A stretch of 64,000 nt of DNA from Pseudoalteromonas sp. Scap06 (GTDB taxonomy: Bacteria; Pseudomonadota; Gammaproteobacteria; Enterobacterales; Alteromonadaceae), in contig NZ_CP041331.1 of the NCBI RefSeq assembly GCF_013394165.1, positions 62,001-126,000 on the forward strand. Reading direction: 5' to 3'. The notes under the pieces are model-generated. The model worked only from the letters and a program-made list of their open reading frames with translations. It was not told the origin of the DNA and made no database searches. The number at the start of each line of letters is the position of its first letter. Positions within the stretch are counted from its first letter, which is position 1. Shown here piece by piece: positions 51,677 through 62,199 of this stretch. A program made the position numbers and the translations under genes.

Positions 51677-51896
51677 TTGATAATGCTCCTTTTTATTAAA
51701 CAATATTATCCATTATGTGGATTCGTTTACTTTGGTTACCCAAAATTCCTTGAAATCATTATCTCTAAAACAGCAATGAAAAGGTCTTCAGAATTCCTTT
51801 CCCTAGATGAAGACAATGTCTCAAAAATTCCATGTTTCTATATAAGACACACGAATTATAATGCTCTAAAACTAAAGAAACAACCATAAAAACAGG

Positions 51897-54515
51897 TTAT
51901 TTTAAATTAACTTTATTTAGCTCAACATCAAACTCATTATCCTTAATTAACAATGAAATAGATGTCACTTTTTCACCATCAACCATGCTCGAAAGCAAAA
52001 TTTCAGACAATAGTGGTAGTACTTTATTCTGTAATATGGTGTGAATATTTCTTGCACCCGAACCAGCATTTTGACAATTAGCAATAATGTGCTCAATCAC
52101 GTCATCGTTATAAGTTAATTGCGCATCATAATGCTTTTTAACACGCTTAGTTATTTTGCTAATTTGCAGCGCTGCAATTTGGGTCAGAATTTCATCACTT
52201 AACGGAATGTAAGGAATAACATTAATGCGCCCTAAAAATGCGGGTTTAAATGCGCCTAATAAATCATCTTGTAATGCTTTTAATAAACCTTTAATACTCG
52301 GCTTACTTTCTTCATCTTCAAATAAGCTCATTGTGGTATCAGTACCCACATTTGAGGTCATAATAATGATGGTGTTTTTAAAGTCGATGTCTCGGCCTTC
52401 ACCATCTTTTATGGTGCCTTTATCGAATACTTGATAGAAAATATCTTGCACGCCTGGATGGGCTTTTTCCATTTCATCAAGTAGCACCACACTGTATGGT
52501 TTTCTTCTTACTGCTTCGGTTAAAATACCACCTTCGCCATAACCAACATAACCCGGAGGTGAGCCAAGTAGTAATGACACTTTATGCTCTTCTTTAAACT
52601 CAGACATGTTAATAACTGTTACGTTATCTTCACTGCCATATACTTCTTGTGCAAGTGAAAGTGCGGTCTCTGTTTTACCAACACCGCTTGGGCCTGCCAG
52701 CATAAATATACCATTAGGGCGACTTTCGTCTGCTAGCTGAGCACGGGAGGTTTGTACCACTTTAGCCATAAGTTCAAGCGCATGATCTTGGCCAACTACG
52801 CGTTGTTTCATTTGCTCAGCTAAATTTAAAATGCCATGAATTTCATCTTCATGCATTTTACCAACAGGAATACCAGTCCAATCAGAAATAACCTGTGCAA
52901 TCAATTCTTCATCAACTTGCCAATGCACCATATTATGTTCGTACGAGGCTAGCTTAAGCTTGCTTTCTTTTAACTGCTCAAGTACTTCAGCAGAAGAGTC
53001 TGCATCGTTGGTGTTAATCGATTCTAGCGCTTGGTTTAACTCGGCAACTATATCCTTCTCAACATTGAACTGCTCATTTAATGGTTCCAGTTGCTGTTCA
53101 ATCTCAACTAGTTCAGATTTAAGTGCTGATAATTGTTCGCTGTGATCTAAACCGGTTTTTTGCTCACGATTTAACATTAAAACTTGCGCTTCAATTTCAC
53201 TAAGCCTGTTAATTAACTGCTCAATCGCATTAGGTGTCGATGCTTGACTCATAGCAACACGAGCACATGCCGTATCTAACAATGCAACGGCTTTATCGGG
53301 TAGTTGTCTGGCAGTAATGTATCTGTGCGATAGATGCACTGCACTTTCAAGTGCTTGCTCTGAAATAAACACTTTATGATGTTTTTCCATCACAGGAACT
53401 AAACCACGTAGCATAGCAACCGCTTTTTCTGGTGTTGGCTCTTCAACTTTAACCACTTGGAAGCGACGTGTTAGTGCAGCATCTTTTTCAAAAAACTTTT
53501 TATATTCAGCCCACGTTGTTGCTGCAATAGTGCGTAACTCCCCTCTTGCTAGAGCAGGCTTAAGTAAGTTAGCAGCATCATTTTGACCTGCTTGTCCGCC
53601 ACTACCAATCATAGTGTGAGCTTCATCTATGAAAAGAATCACAGGATCAACAGCGTTTTTCACTTCATTAATTAGCGACTTTAAACGATTTTCAAATTCA
53701 CCTTTCATGCCCGCCCCCGCTTGCAGCAAAGCCAAATCTAGACTGTGCAACTTAACGTTTTGTAATACTGCAGGTACATCTTTTTGAGCGATTCTTAGGG
53801 CAAGTCCTTCAACCACAGCGGTTTTACCTACACCCGCTTCACCCGTTAATATTGGATTGTTTTGACGACGTCTAGTTAAAATATCTACCATCTGACGTAT
53901 TTCGAAATCACGACCTAAAATTGGGTCTATTTTTCCCGCTTTTGCTTGAGCGGTTAAATCGACGGTAAATTGATCTAAGCTTGGTGTTTTAGATGAACCA
54001 TTTGCAGGTGTTGTAGCACTTGCAGTGGTGGTATTACGTTCTTGCGATTGGGCAACAATTTCAGGCCATGCATGTAGTAGTTGTCCAGGTTCTATATTAT
54101 TGAAAAGCTTGCTACAACGCGTTACTAAACTAGACAAGGTATCGTCTTTTGTAAGCGTATAAATAACGTAAGCACTTCGAATTTGCTCATCAGTAAATTC
54201 TATACTGGTGCTTAACCATGATTGTCTAAGTAAAGTAGTAACATGTACCGACAGACTAGGCGACGAATCACTGCCCGTTTTAAATGACTCTAATGATTGA
54301 TTTAAATCTTGCTTTACCTGATCAATATCAATATCGAAAGCACCGAATATGAGTCTAACATCGTCTAGTTGCTGCTCAATCATAGCTAACAGCCAATGCT
54401 CTAATTCAACCGTAAAATGGCTGCGGCTATTACAAATTGCGACCGCTGCTTCTAAGCTCTTTCTACAATCTGGGCTTAGTTTCTCAACTAATTTGTTTAA
54501 TGTCATCGTTGACAT
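51897..54515 (-). CDS. clpV: T6SS sheath-recycling ATPase ClpV/TssH
   Basis: AAA+ unfoldase that disassembles the contracted sheath, 872 residues. The N-domain (about 1-155) has the Clp-N helices that bind the sheath, followed by a short linker. The first ATPase has Walker A GEAGVGKT at 225-232, Walker B VILFIDEAH at 292-300 and an Arg-finger region. A coiled middle region (about 430-530) is followed by the second ATPase with GPSGVGKT at 608-615 and SPPGYVGYGEGG. It follows tssG by about 22 bp and is the last gene of the main structural operon before hcp. Confidence 0.96.
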   Translation of the reverse strand: MSTMTLNKLVEKLSPDCRKSLEAAVAICNSRSHFTVELEHWLLAMIEQQLDDVRLIFGAFDIDIDQVKQDLNQSLESFKTGSDSSPSLSVHVTTLLRQSWLSTSIEFTDEQIRSAYVIYTLTKDDTLSSLVTRCSKLFNNIEPGQLLHAWPEIVAQSQERNTTTASATTPANGSSKTPSLDQFTVDLTAQAKAGKIDPILGRDFEIRQMVDILTRRRQNNPILTGEAGVGKTAVVEGLALRIAQKDVPAVLQNVKLHSLDLALLQAGAGMKGEFENRLKSLINEVKNAVDPVILFIDEAHTMIGSGGQAGQNDAANLLKPALARGELRTIAATTWAEYKKFFEKDAALTRRFQVVKVEEPTPEKAVAMLRGLVPVMEKHHKVFISEQALESAVHLSHRYITARQLPDKAVALLDTACARVAMSQASTPNAIEQLINRLSEIEAQVLMLNREQKTGLDHSEQLSALKSELVEIEQQLEPLNEQFNVEKDIVAELNQALESINTNDADSSAEVLEQLKESKLKLASYEHNMVHWQVDEELIAQVISDWTGIPVGKMHEDEIHGILNLAEQMKQRVVGQDHALELMAKVVQTSRAQLADESRPNGIFMLAGPSGVGKTETALSLAQEVYGSEDNVTVINMSEFKEEHKVSLLLGSPPGYVGYGEGGILTEAVRRKPYSVVLLDEMEKAHPGVQDIFYQVFDKGTIKDGEGRDIDFKNTIIIMTSNVGTDTTMSLFEDEESKPSIKGLLKALQDDLLGAFKPAFLGRINVIPYIPLSDEILTQIAALQISKITKRVKKHYDAQLTYNDDVIEHIIANCQNAGSGARNIHTILQNKVLPLLSEILLSSMVDGEKVTSISLLIKDNEFDVELNKVNLK

Positions 54516-54537
54516 ACACTGTTCCTTTTAATTTTAA

Positions 54538-55527
54538 TTATCCTTTAAACGATAACTTAGTAGGGTTAAATTTAGGGGTGTCTTTACTCGCCATTAAAAA
54601 GCTATTTGCGCCTAGTTGGCATTCACTTTTTGACAGCTGCACCGCATCAAGTTGTTGAAAATCTGACTCAATAACAAGTCGAAATGAAATAGCATTGCCG
54701 GCATAGTCTTTGACAATTTTTTTAGCTAATTCAAATAACTTGCCTTTAGGTAACAAGGATTTTGCTTTATCAAAATCGCGGGTACTGATATGGATCTCGA
54801 TATTAGAAGAAATATCCCATATCTTTTTACCAATTACCGTATCAACACCTAAGCGGGCATGTTGTCCCTCATAAAGGCGTTCACTTGCTAAACATGTTTG
54901 CTCTTGTGGCTTCAAATCGTGCCACTTACCTATCATTTGTTTAATGACAACATCACAGCCAAGATATGAGCTCAGTACACTTTTTAAATCAAAAGCATTG
55001 CGAATTTTTCGGCTATAAAGGCCTGAAAAGTGCAACTGATGTTCATCATAACCGCCGCTTAAAAGCCCTAATATTTGTGTGTATGGGTCTTTGTTTTTAT
55101 CTTTATTTATATGATTTAAAGACGGTTTATATTTTTTCCACGCTCGATAATATAAAGACACCAAACGGTGATTAAACATGTCGTAAAAGTCGCGCATGGT
55201 TGTATCTTTATAGCGAAGACGCTGCATCACCAGTTCGCTATAAAATTGAGGCAAAGCCCCCGAACAACCCGTTAATCCCATAAAAGAGATCTGCATGTTG
55301 ACTTTATGTAAGCCATCTTCAAAGCTTGCTTGTTCTAATTTTGTGATAGCGTTACCTGGGTAACCAAATTTTTGAGTTGCGGTAAACTTAATTAACTCTT
55401 GCTTTGGACTACTGTCATACCCTACATAGCGATACTCCAAGCCATGCTTTTTCAGCTGGTTTTCAATAATGAAAACTGCTTTATAAAAGTCAACTTGTGA
55501 CGCTTGAGAAATAATATGTTGGATCAT
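54538..55527 (-). CDS. tssG: T6SS baseplate protein TssG
   Basis: Baseplate wedge component, 329 residues from the ATG at 55527, which overlaps the tssF stop as ATGA. The family opening DFYKAVFIIENQLKKHG and the FGYPGNAITKLE and FMGLTGCSGALPQFYSELVMQRLRYKD blocks are clear; FYDMFNHRLVSLYYRAWKKY follows. The C-terminal domain ends with the helical DLKPQEQ region and a strand-rich finish. A longer frame to 55560 lies within tssF and is rejected. Confidence 0.93.
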   Translation of the reverse strand: MIQHIISQASQVDFYKAVFIIENQLKKHGLEYRYVGYDSSPKQELIKFTATQKFGYPGNAITKLEQASFEDGLHKVNMQISFMGLTGCSGALPQFYSELVMQRLRYKDTTMRDFYDMFNHRLVSLYYRAWKKYKPSLNHINKDKNKDPYTQILGLLSGGYDEHQLHFSGLYSRKIRNAFDLKSVLSSYLGCDVVIKQMIGKWHDLKPQEQTCLASERLYEGQHARLGVDTVIGKKIWDISSNIEIHISTRDFDKAKSLLPKGKLFELAKKIVKDYAGNAISFRLVIESDFQQLDAVQLSKSECQLGANSFLMASKDTPKFNPTKLSFKG

Positions 55528-57350
55528 ATTAACGGGCTTTCCCCAACTCGCGCAGGCCACTGGTAATACACTTGCTCTTGTTCTTTTAGCCTTAAACTAA
55601 CGCGAGTAAAGCTATTAATTGCTGCAAATTGCGCAAAGAAATGATCGAGGATAGAGGCAAAGAAAAACATGCCACTACCTGAAAAGTCATCATTGGCGAA
55701 GGTAATTTCAATTTCACTTCCCGTTGCAAAGCTTACTCGCCCTTTTTGCACAACACGAGCCGTTGCGGGTTCTACAACCACACGGTAAATATTATCAATA
55801 AGGCCTTTTGTTTGCGGAGATGCTCTAAAGTCATAAAGGCGTAGCACTTCTTTAAGCTTATTACATGCATCATCTCCACTAAACGCGTCGAGCGTTAAAT
55901 GATTAACTAATTGCCAACGAGTTGCATCGGCTAATATCGGTCTAACTGCATGAGTAAATGGAATTAAACATCTAATTTTTTTAATTACATCGCCGCGCTC
56001 TGGCATCAATAAGCCTAGCTCATCGTCTCCAAAAGGCATGCTTGCAGGGAGGTTTCGATTACTGCAATTAGCACGTACGGTTAGGACCGTGTTCCCTTCA
56101 GCATAATCCATAGCGCTATTTTCAAATCGTGCATCTACCAATGATAGAAACGATTCGGTGCCTGACTCAACATAACCCCCTGCCCATGAGGCAGTTTCTC
56201 TGCGGATATGCCAAAACAAATCATCATGGCCTTGGTATCGTGGATGGGTTTGTCCATAAAACGGACAAACTATTTGTTTATTTCCCTTATGGTCAAAGGC
56301 AATTACTTCTGAAATACCAATTACTTCTGAAATCTCAGAGTCCATATAACGCGGCGTTAACTGGTATTCGTATTCGCTCAGCTCAGGGCGAATAGGTTCT
56401 AATTCTTGTTCAAACATATTAATTATGGGCGTACACCCCATCAAGAACATGTCTTTGTCTACTTGCTTTTCAAGCTCTGAAGATTCAGCATCAAGATAAA
56501 TATACACTGTGCATTTATTAGAATTTTTAGGCAACGATGAGTGAATATTTTCAAGTTCAAAAAAACGAAACTTTTCAGGAAAGGTAAAATTTTCGACGAG
56601 TAAGCGATAGCCGGCACTTGATCGCTGCGAATACGGTACAACCGCTTCATTTGCATCAAAGCCAACCGCTTTAAGTTGAGTTTTAGAAAGGTACTTTATT
56701 CCCTCATCACCATTATCAAAAGCAATGCCAATAGCGTGCTTAAACAATAATTCATACACTTTAAGCGTATGATGCCATTGGCCATTTATAAATAATCGTA
56801 ATTTTTCCAGCCCAGTTTCAGCCAGTGATACACCCGGGTATTCACCGGTTAGCTCAAGTTTGAAAATTGACTTTGCTTTCTCATGCCAACGTGGTTTTGG
56901 TGCCACAAAAGGACTGTTATCAAATTGAGCACTGGTAATTTCAACAGGCCATAAGTAAGTTTCATAACAGGTTTGAAACTTACATTGCTTCATTGACTCA
57001 ACATTTGTTTCAACTTCACTCGCTCTTGGAATGACTACTCCCGTGGTTGAGAGGTTTTCAGCCTCTAATTTAACCACCGACATTGAAGGAATAGGCGCTT
57101 GATAGTCAGGTAACATTTGCCCTAATAAAGCATCAGTAAGCTCAGGAAAGCTATCATCTAACTTTTGCCTAATATTAGCCGTTAAAAATGCGAACGATTC
57201 AATTAATCTAGATACATGAGGGTCTTCAATATGATCATCGCTTAGCTTTAATCGCCCTGCAACTTTAGGGTATTTTTCAGAGAAGTCTTTACCCATATGA
57301 CGAACAAACGCCAATTCACGATTGTAATATTTTAATAATTCATCGTTCAT
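55524..57350 (-). CDS. tssF: T6SS baseplate protein TssF
   Basis: Baseplate wedge subunit, 608 residues, typical length. It opens LLKYYNRELAFVRHMGKDFSE, with KYPKVAGRL, EDPHVSRLIESFAFL, and FPELTDALLGQMLPDYQAP, all strong TssF signatures. The middle has CTPIINMFEQELEPIRP and the C-terminus IEITFANDDFSGSGMFFFASILDHFF. Start and stop overlap neighbours tssE and tssG by 4 bases each, indicating tight stoichiometric coupling in the baseplate block. Confidence 0.96.
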   Translation of the reverse strand: MNDELLKYYNRELAFVRHMGKDFSEKYPKVAGRLKLSDDHIEDPHVSRLIESFAFLTANIRQKLDDSFPELTDALLGQMLPDYQAPIPSMSVVKLEAENLSTTGVVIPRASEVETNVESMKQCKFQTCYETYLWPVEITSAQFDNSPFVAPKPRWHEKAKSIFKLELTGEYPGVSLAETGLEKLRLFINGQWHHTLKVYELLFKHAIGIAFDNGDEGIKYLSKTQLKAVGFDANEAVVPYSQRSSAGYRLLVENFTFPEKFRFFELENIHSSLPKNSNKCTVYIYLDAESSELEKQVDKDMFLMGCTPIINMFEQELEPIRPELSEYEYQLTPRYMDSEISEVIGISEVIAFDHKGNKQIVCPFYGQTHPRYQGHDDLFWHIRRETASWAGGYVESGTESFLSLVDARFENSAMDYAEGNTVLTVRANCSNRNLPASMPFGDDELGLLMPERGDVIKKIRCLIPFTHAVRPILADATRWQLVNHLTLDAFSGDDACNKLKEVLRLYDFRASPQTKGLIDNIYRVVVEPATARVVQKGRVSFATGSEIEITFANDDFSGSGMFFFASILDHFFAQFAAINSFTRVSLRLKEQEQVYYQWPARVGESPLI

Positions 57351-57832
57351 AAAGAAGCCTCTATAATCTTCATCCCTAAGTTCACAGGCTCAACTTCAGA
57401 GTCAAAGCTAATAAACTCTGGCTCTGGATCTGCATATAGTAAAGCGTTTATTCGCAAGTTTAATACTCTATTTACGGGTACTTCATCGTCAGTAAATACC
57501 TCAACTTCAATGAACCGAGGCTCAAATTTCAAAATTGTATTTCTAACGGTTTCACATAGCAGTGCCCGCCCTTCGTGAGAGCTCACCGACATACTCGAAA
57601 AGTCAGGTAAACCATACGATAAGCAGGATGTTGCTAACTCTGCATATTGTGCTGGCCACGTGTGCCATTGAATTCGCGCATTTAGCAGCGCTTCTATGTC
57701 TCTGCGCACATTTTTTCTCAGCTCACTAATGCTGATCCCCTCAGTACGAGATGGGGCATCCTGAAAGTCTGGCTCATCGTCAATGAGCCTATCTAAAATG
57801 GATGCTTGAAGCTGCTGCTTATGCTCTATCAT
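57347..57832 (-). CDS. tssE: T6SS baseplate protein TssE (gp25-like)
   Basis: Baseplate component that starts sheath polymerisation, 161 residues. It has the gp25-like pattern: SILDRLIDDEPD near the N-terminus, SISELRKNVRRDIEALLNAR, then SCLSYGLPDF and a C-terminal region FEPRFIEVEVF with LNLRINALLYADPEPE. The stop overlaps the tssF start (ATGA). It is 15 bp downstream of tagJ. Confidence 0.94.
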   Translation of the reverse strand: MIEHKQQLQASILDRLIDDEPDFQDAPSRTEGISISELRKNVRRDIEALLNARIQWHTWPAQYAELATSCLSYGLPDFSSMSVSSHEGRALLCETVRNTILKFEPRFIEVEVFTDDEVPVNRVLNLRINALLYADPEPEFISFDSEVEPVNLGMKIIEASL

Positions 57833-57847
57833 AATTATTGACTATGC

Positions 57848-58627
57848 TTACTCAGCTGTTTCTAAGACATTTATTTTCAGGTTTGGAACAGTGATGGCTT
57901 CATCGTTGACAAACAACATTTTCATTCCTTTACCTATAATAAATTCGTCTTGAAGTTCTTCCCAATCAGATACTTGGCCTAGCTTTTCTAGATCTGTATT
58001 TGAGTTTGCGTAAACTAGTGGCAAGTGAGCGGTACCCGATGGGCCGTCTTTAATAGTAATTTCAACGCGTAACCAAATACCCTCTAATAATGACGTTACA
58101 GGTTCTACTTTTAATGTTTCAATTTCATTAAAGTTTGCAAGGTAAAACTCGCCATTTGTACCTAGCACTTCTAAATAAGGACTTAAGCTATCATCTAAAT
58201 CTCGAATTGCTGATTGCTCGTCTTCAACACTCTCCAAACGAAGCGCTTCCATTTGTTGAGCAAGACTGGCTGCTTCAGATGTTTCACCTTCAAGCAAAGC
58301 AACATGCATTTTTAAAAACAAGGTATCTAGCTCATTGGCTTCATGAAAAAGTTTAGGAATACCCTTACCTTGATAAAAATCCACGCGCGATTGCTGGGCA
58401 CGAATTAAATGTCTAAGGTTAACTGCACCTACAGCAAACTCTGGGTTCTTTTGCACCATAAAGTCGAGTTGTTTGTCTGCTTTTTCAAGCTCGCCATTAA
58501 TGCAAAGTAATTCAGAATAAATACTTCTAATGTCAAAATTTAAAGGCTCATCTTGCAACTCGGTAGCGCAACATAATAAAGCATCAGCAAGTTTTCCCTC
58601 GCGAATTAAACTGTGTATTTTTTTCAT
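57848..58627 (-). CDS. tagJ: T6SS accessory protein TagJ/ImpE
   Basis: Cytoplasmic accessory protein, 259 residues, known to bind TssB in some systems and to modulate sheath recycling. The N-terminal half is TPR-like (REGKLADALLCCATELQDEPLNFDIRSIYSELLCINGELEKAD), then a FYQGKG loop. The C-terminal domain contains LLEGIWLRVEITIKDGPSGTAHLPLVYANS and KMLFVNDEAITVPNLKINVLE, characteristic of ImpE. It lies between the second tssC and tssE, the position of impE in the Rhizobium imp cluster. Confidence 0.92.
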   Translation of the reverse strand: MKKIHSLIREGKLADALLCCATELQDEPLNFDIRSIYSELLCINGELEKADKQLDFMVQKNPEFAVGAVNLRHLIRAQQSRVDFYQGKGIPKLFHEANELDTLFLKMHVALLEGETSEAASLAQQMEALRLESVEDEQSAIRDLDDSLSPYLEVLGTNGEFYLANFNEIETLKVEPVTSLLEGIWLRVEITIKDGPSGTAHLPLVYANSNTDLEKLGQVSDWEELQDEFIIGKGMKMLFVNDEAITVPNLKINVLETAE

Positions 58628-58629
58628 GA

Positions 58630-60156
58630 TTATTCCTTTATTTTATGATGAGGACTGAGCTCTGTTATTAACTTAATACTCGAGACCATTTGGTCTAACT
58701 GAAAGTGGGGCTGTAACTGCAAAACCGAAAAGTAATGCCCCGGGTTTGCTTTATTTTCACTTACTTTTATTTTTGCATTACTCAGTGGATATTTGCTTCT
58801 GATATGCTCAGACGCGGAGTCTGACGCAGTTGTGTAGTTATTTATCCACGCTTGTAAGTCTCTTTCACAGGCCTGTGCTGTGCTGTAAGACCCGACACGA
58901 TCGCGGGCTAATAATTTTAAATAGTGCGCAAAGCGCGATACACACAAAATGTATTGCAACATAGACGATAGGCGCGCATTGATATTGGCAGCACTTGAGT
59001 CGTAATTTTTTGTTTTTTGAACCGATGCATTACTGTAAAAAACAATATGCTCCGTATTTGTAACCGAAGAAGCTGGGATAAAACCGAGCTCAGAAAATTG
59101 CTTTTCAAACTTACTGGTTACTAATAAATCAAGTGGCGGCTTTGCCTCTTTTTGATAGGTATCGTTTGCAAAGCTATCACGAGCAAGCCCTGTTACTAAT
59201 CCCTTAGAAACTTTGCCTGGCTCTATACCACGAATGTGACCAAACCAACCGCTGTCGCAGTAAGCTCTAATTATTGTTGATACAAACTGATACGCTGCAC
59301 TGCCCCATAACATATCTGTTTCTGGATTTTTTATTTGTTCTTTGAAGTAAAAATCTTGATGGCGTTTGCCATCATTAACATAAGGCGGCCTAACTAACAC
59401 ATGAGGCAACGTAAAACCCATAAAGCGCGCTTCTTCCATTTTTCTAAAACTTTGCCATTTTATATATTCAGGTTGTTCAAACTGGTTAAATAAATCAGAG
59501 TAATAACCTAAATCAGAAAAGCTATCAGCACCAAATAAATTAGCCGAAGCCGAACATATAAAAGGAGAAAATGCAGCCGCTGCCGTTCTTGATACCTCTT
59601 TTATAGTATCAATATCATTGTAAATAGTGCCTGCTGAGCAACCATTACTGATTTCGTAATCACCAATTACAATACCAAAAGGCTCGCCTCCGGCACTGTC
59701 AAACTCGTTTTGATAAAGTAACTGAAAAAACATACTTTGATCAAAATCAATCGCTTTGTTCACGTCTTTTGAGAGCGTTGACCAATCACAATTGAGCAAT
59801 TTAACTTTTACTTTTTTTTCTTTGTCTTGTTGCTCTGTTTGTAACAATAACCACCATAGATTACGCCAGCTAGCTTCTAAGCGTTGAAAGCTATCTGCAT
59901 GAATTATGTGGTTGAGTTGCGATGAAATAAGTTGATCGAGTTCAATAATTACACGTTGTAAATAAGGACTCAAAGACTCCTTATTCCAAGAAAGGGGAGA
60001 ATCAGAAGAGCCTTCAAGCCATAACAATAACGCTTTATCTAGGTTTTTTTCATTTAAAAACCTATCGAGCAAAGCGTCATTATCACTAATTCGAGACTGT
60101 GACTTTTGTTGAAAAGTGAAGTCTTGATTTATAAATGAAAACTCTTCGTGATTCAT
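58630..60156 (-). CDS. Second TssC-like sheath protein (ImpD type)
   Basis: Paralogue of TssC, 508 residues. It shares the VipB core: RLEASWRNLWWLLLQ, KAIDFDQSMFFQLLYQNEFDSAGGEPFGIVIGDYEI, KWQSFRKMEEARFMGFTLPHVLVRPPY and a C-terminal [17 protein letters not shown] with DLQAWINNY. The N-terminal 60 residues and the region around EISNGCSAGTIYN are different from TssC. Its place between tssC and tagJ equals impD in imp-type clusters. It may form part of the baseplate-sheath junction rather than the main sheath; that is not established by sequence. Confidence 0.9.
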   Translation of the reverse strand: MNHEEFSFINQDFTFQQKSQSRISDNDALLDRFLNEKNLDKALLLWLEGSSDSPLSWNKESLSPYLQRVIIELDQLISSQLNHIIHADSFQRLEASWRNLWWLLLQTEQQDKEKKVKVKLLNCDWSTLSKDVNKAIDFDQSMFFQLLYQNEFDSAGGEPFGIVIGDYEISNGCSAGTIYNDIDTIKEVSRTAAAAFSPFICSASANLFGADSFSDLGYYSDLFNQFEQPEYIKWQSFRKMEEARFMGFTLPHVLVRPPYVNDGKRHQDFYFKEQIKNPETDMLWGSAAYQFVSTIIRAYCDSGWFGHIRGIEPGKVSKGLVTGLARDSFANDTYQKEAKPPLDLLVTSKFEKQFSELGFIPASSVTNTEHIVFYSNASVQKTKNYDSSAANINARLSSMLQYILCVSRFAHYLKLLARDRVGSYSTAQACERDLQAWINNYTTASDSASEHIRSKYPLSNAKIKVSENKANPGHYFSVLQLQPHFQLDQMVSSIKLITELSPHHKIKE

Positions 60157-60193
60157 TCTATTGCATCATCCTTAATGCGAGAGAGCGGTATTA

Positions 60194-61684
60194 TTAACCG
60201 ATCTCTGGGATTTTAGCTACAAGACGTAAAGAAGACGTTAGTTCTTCCATTTGTAACCAAGGTTTCAACCAAGCAACAGCGTTGTAGGCACCAGGTTGAC
60301 CTGGGATCTCTTTTACAGATACTTTTGCATCTGCAAGAGGGTAACGTGCTCTGATGTCTTGACCACCGCCCTCTGTCGCATTTACATATGACAGGATCCA
60401 ACGGTTTAACCATGATTCAACGTCTTCAGCTTCCATAAAGCTACCAATCTTGTCACGTGCCATTACTTTTAAGTAATGCGCAAAGCGAGAAGTTGCCATT
60501 AAGTATGGTAAACGAGCTGAAATAGCAGCGTTAGCCGTGGCATCAGGCGTTGAGTAAATTTTTGGTTTTTGACAGCTTTGACCGCCAAAGAAAACAGCAT
60601 AATCAGTATTTTTATAGTGACATAGAGGTAAGAAGCCTAACTGACTTAACTCTGCCTCACGACGATCTGTAATGCCAATTTCTGTTGGACACTTAAGATC
60701 TGGATCACCATCATCACTAGTGAATATGTGAGTCGGTAAGCCTTCCACTTTACCGCCACCCTCTGCACCACGAATAGCAGTACAGAAACCGTATTGAGAA
60801 AACGCAGCGGTCATGTTAGTTGCCATAGCGTATGCTGCATTACTCCAACAGTAATCACCATTATCAGTGCTCACTGAACGACCGTCTTTTGGCTCAACTT
60901 CAAACTCTTCGTAGTTGAACTCTTCAACAGGTTTAGAAGCAGCACCATAAGGTAAACGCGAAAGGAAACGCGGCATAGTAAGTGATACAAAGCGTGAATC
61001 ATCGCTGTCTCTAAATGAGCGCCATTTAGTGTATTCTAATGATTCAAATACTTTTTCTAAATCGCGTGGCTTAGTAAGCTCTTCCCAATTATCAAAACCG
61101 AATAAAGACGGTGAAGAGGCAGCAATAAATGGACAGAATCCAGCTGCAGCCACATTAGACATTAAGCTCAATGTTTCAACATCTTCAGGGTGATTAGTAA
61201 ATTCAAAGTCACCTACGATAGTGCCATATGGTTCACCACCTGGGGTACCAAATTCAGACTCGTAAATTTTCTTGAAGGTTTGGCTTTGATCAAACTCAAC
61301 GGCTTTACTTAAATCTTTATGAAGCTCTTTTTTCTTCATGTTTAAAACACGAATTTTTAATGTAGAACTTGTTTCAGAGTTCATCACTAAGTGATGCAGA
61401 CCGCGCCATGAGCCTTCAAGCTTTTGAAACTCATCCGAGTGCATTACCACACTTAGCTGTTTTGAAATTTTTTGATCGATTAACTGAATAGCTTCATTAA
61501 ACGTCACAGTCATGTTTTTATTCCATTGAACTGTGCCTTTTAACGCTTCTTCTGTTAATGTTTTTAGTAATTCTTCAGCACGGCTCGACTCTGTTTGTTT
61601 AGTCGCGCCAATTGCTTGCTCTAATAGTGAAGAACTTACTTCTGATACCGATTCTGATTCTGTTGCTAATTGTTCAGTGCTCAT
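60194..61684 (-). CDS. tssC: T6SS sheath large subunit TssC/VipB
   Basis: Main sheath subunit, 496 residues. Strong family motifs are [64 protein letters not shown]-type helix ([23 protein letters not shown]), [28 protein letters not shown] and the C-terminal [19 protein letters not shown]. The start overlaps the tssB stop by 4 bases (ATGA), so VipA and VipB are made together. A 37-bp gap separates it from the second tssC. Confidence 0.97.
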   Translation of the reverse strand: MSTEQLATESESVSEVSSSLLEQAIGATKQTESSRAEELLKTLTEEALKGTVQWNKNMTVTFNEAIQLIDQKISKQLSVVMHSDEFQKLEGSWRGLHHLVMNSETSSTLKIRVLNMKKKELHKDLSKAVEFDQSQTFKKIYESEFGTPGGEPYGTIVGDFEFTNHPEDVETLSLMSNVAAAGFCPFIAASSPSLFGFDNWEELTKPRDLEKVFESLEYTKWRSFRDSDDSRFVSLTMPRFLSRLPYGAASKPVEEFNYEEFEVEPKDGRSVSTDNGDYCWSNAAYAMATNMTAAFSQYGFCTAIRGAEGGGKVEGLPTHIFTSDDGDPDLKCPTEIGITDRREAELSQLGFLPLCHYKNTDYAVFFGGQSCQKPKIYSTPDATANAAISARLPYLMATSRFAHYLKVMARDKIGSFMEAEDVESWLNRWILSYVNATEGGGQDIRARYPLADAKVSVKEIPGQPGAYNAVAWLKPWLQMEELTSSLRLVAKIPEIG

Positions 61685-62184
61685 TTATCAGTCTCCTCTA
61701 AGTTAAGTTCTTTAGCCATCGAGTCTAAGCTTGCTGTATTACTTAATACTTCTTCGAGTACATTTTCAAGCTCTTCTGAGCGGTCAATCTTGGTCATCAA
61801 GTCACGCAGCTTGTTGCGCGTTTCCATCAATTTGCGTAAAGGCTCTACTTGATTTACAACCGCAGCAGGCTCGAAATCGTCAATCGACTTAAAGTTCAAG
61901 TTAACTTCAAACTGAGAACCATCATCCGTTAATGTATTGTCTACTTTTAAACGCAGAGAAGGACTCATACGTTTTAAAACATCATTAAAGTTATCACGAT
62001 CAATTTGAATAAAACGTCTATCTTTTAGTGGTTTAAGTGCTTCTGTGTTATCACCAGAAAAATCACCCATTACACCTACTACAAAGGGTAATTCTTTTTT
62101 TACTGCCGCGCCCTCAGTTTCCACATCATAAGTGATATGTACTCTTGGTTTACGAACTCGTTTTAACTTATCATGGATACTCAT
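61681..62184 (-). CDS. tssB: T6SS sheath small subunit TssB/VipA
   Basis: Partner of TssC in the contractile sheath, 167 residues. It starts [24 protein letters not shown] and has [52 protein letters not shown] and [44 protein letters not shown], all textbook TssB. Four-base overlap with tssC. Located 15 bp downstream of tssA. Confidence 0.97.
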   Translation of the reverse strand: MSIHDKLKRVRKPRVHITYDVETEGAAVKKELPFVVGVMGDFSGDNTEALKPLKDRRFIQIDRDNFNDVLKRMSPSLRLKVDNTLTDDGSQFEVNLNFKSIDDFEPAAVVNQVEPLRKLMETRNKLRDLMTKIDRSEELENVLEEVLSNTASLDSMAKELNLEETDK

Positions 62185-62199
62185 TGAGAACTCCTTTTA

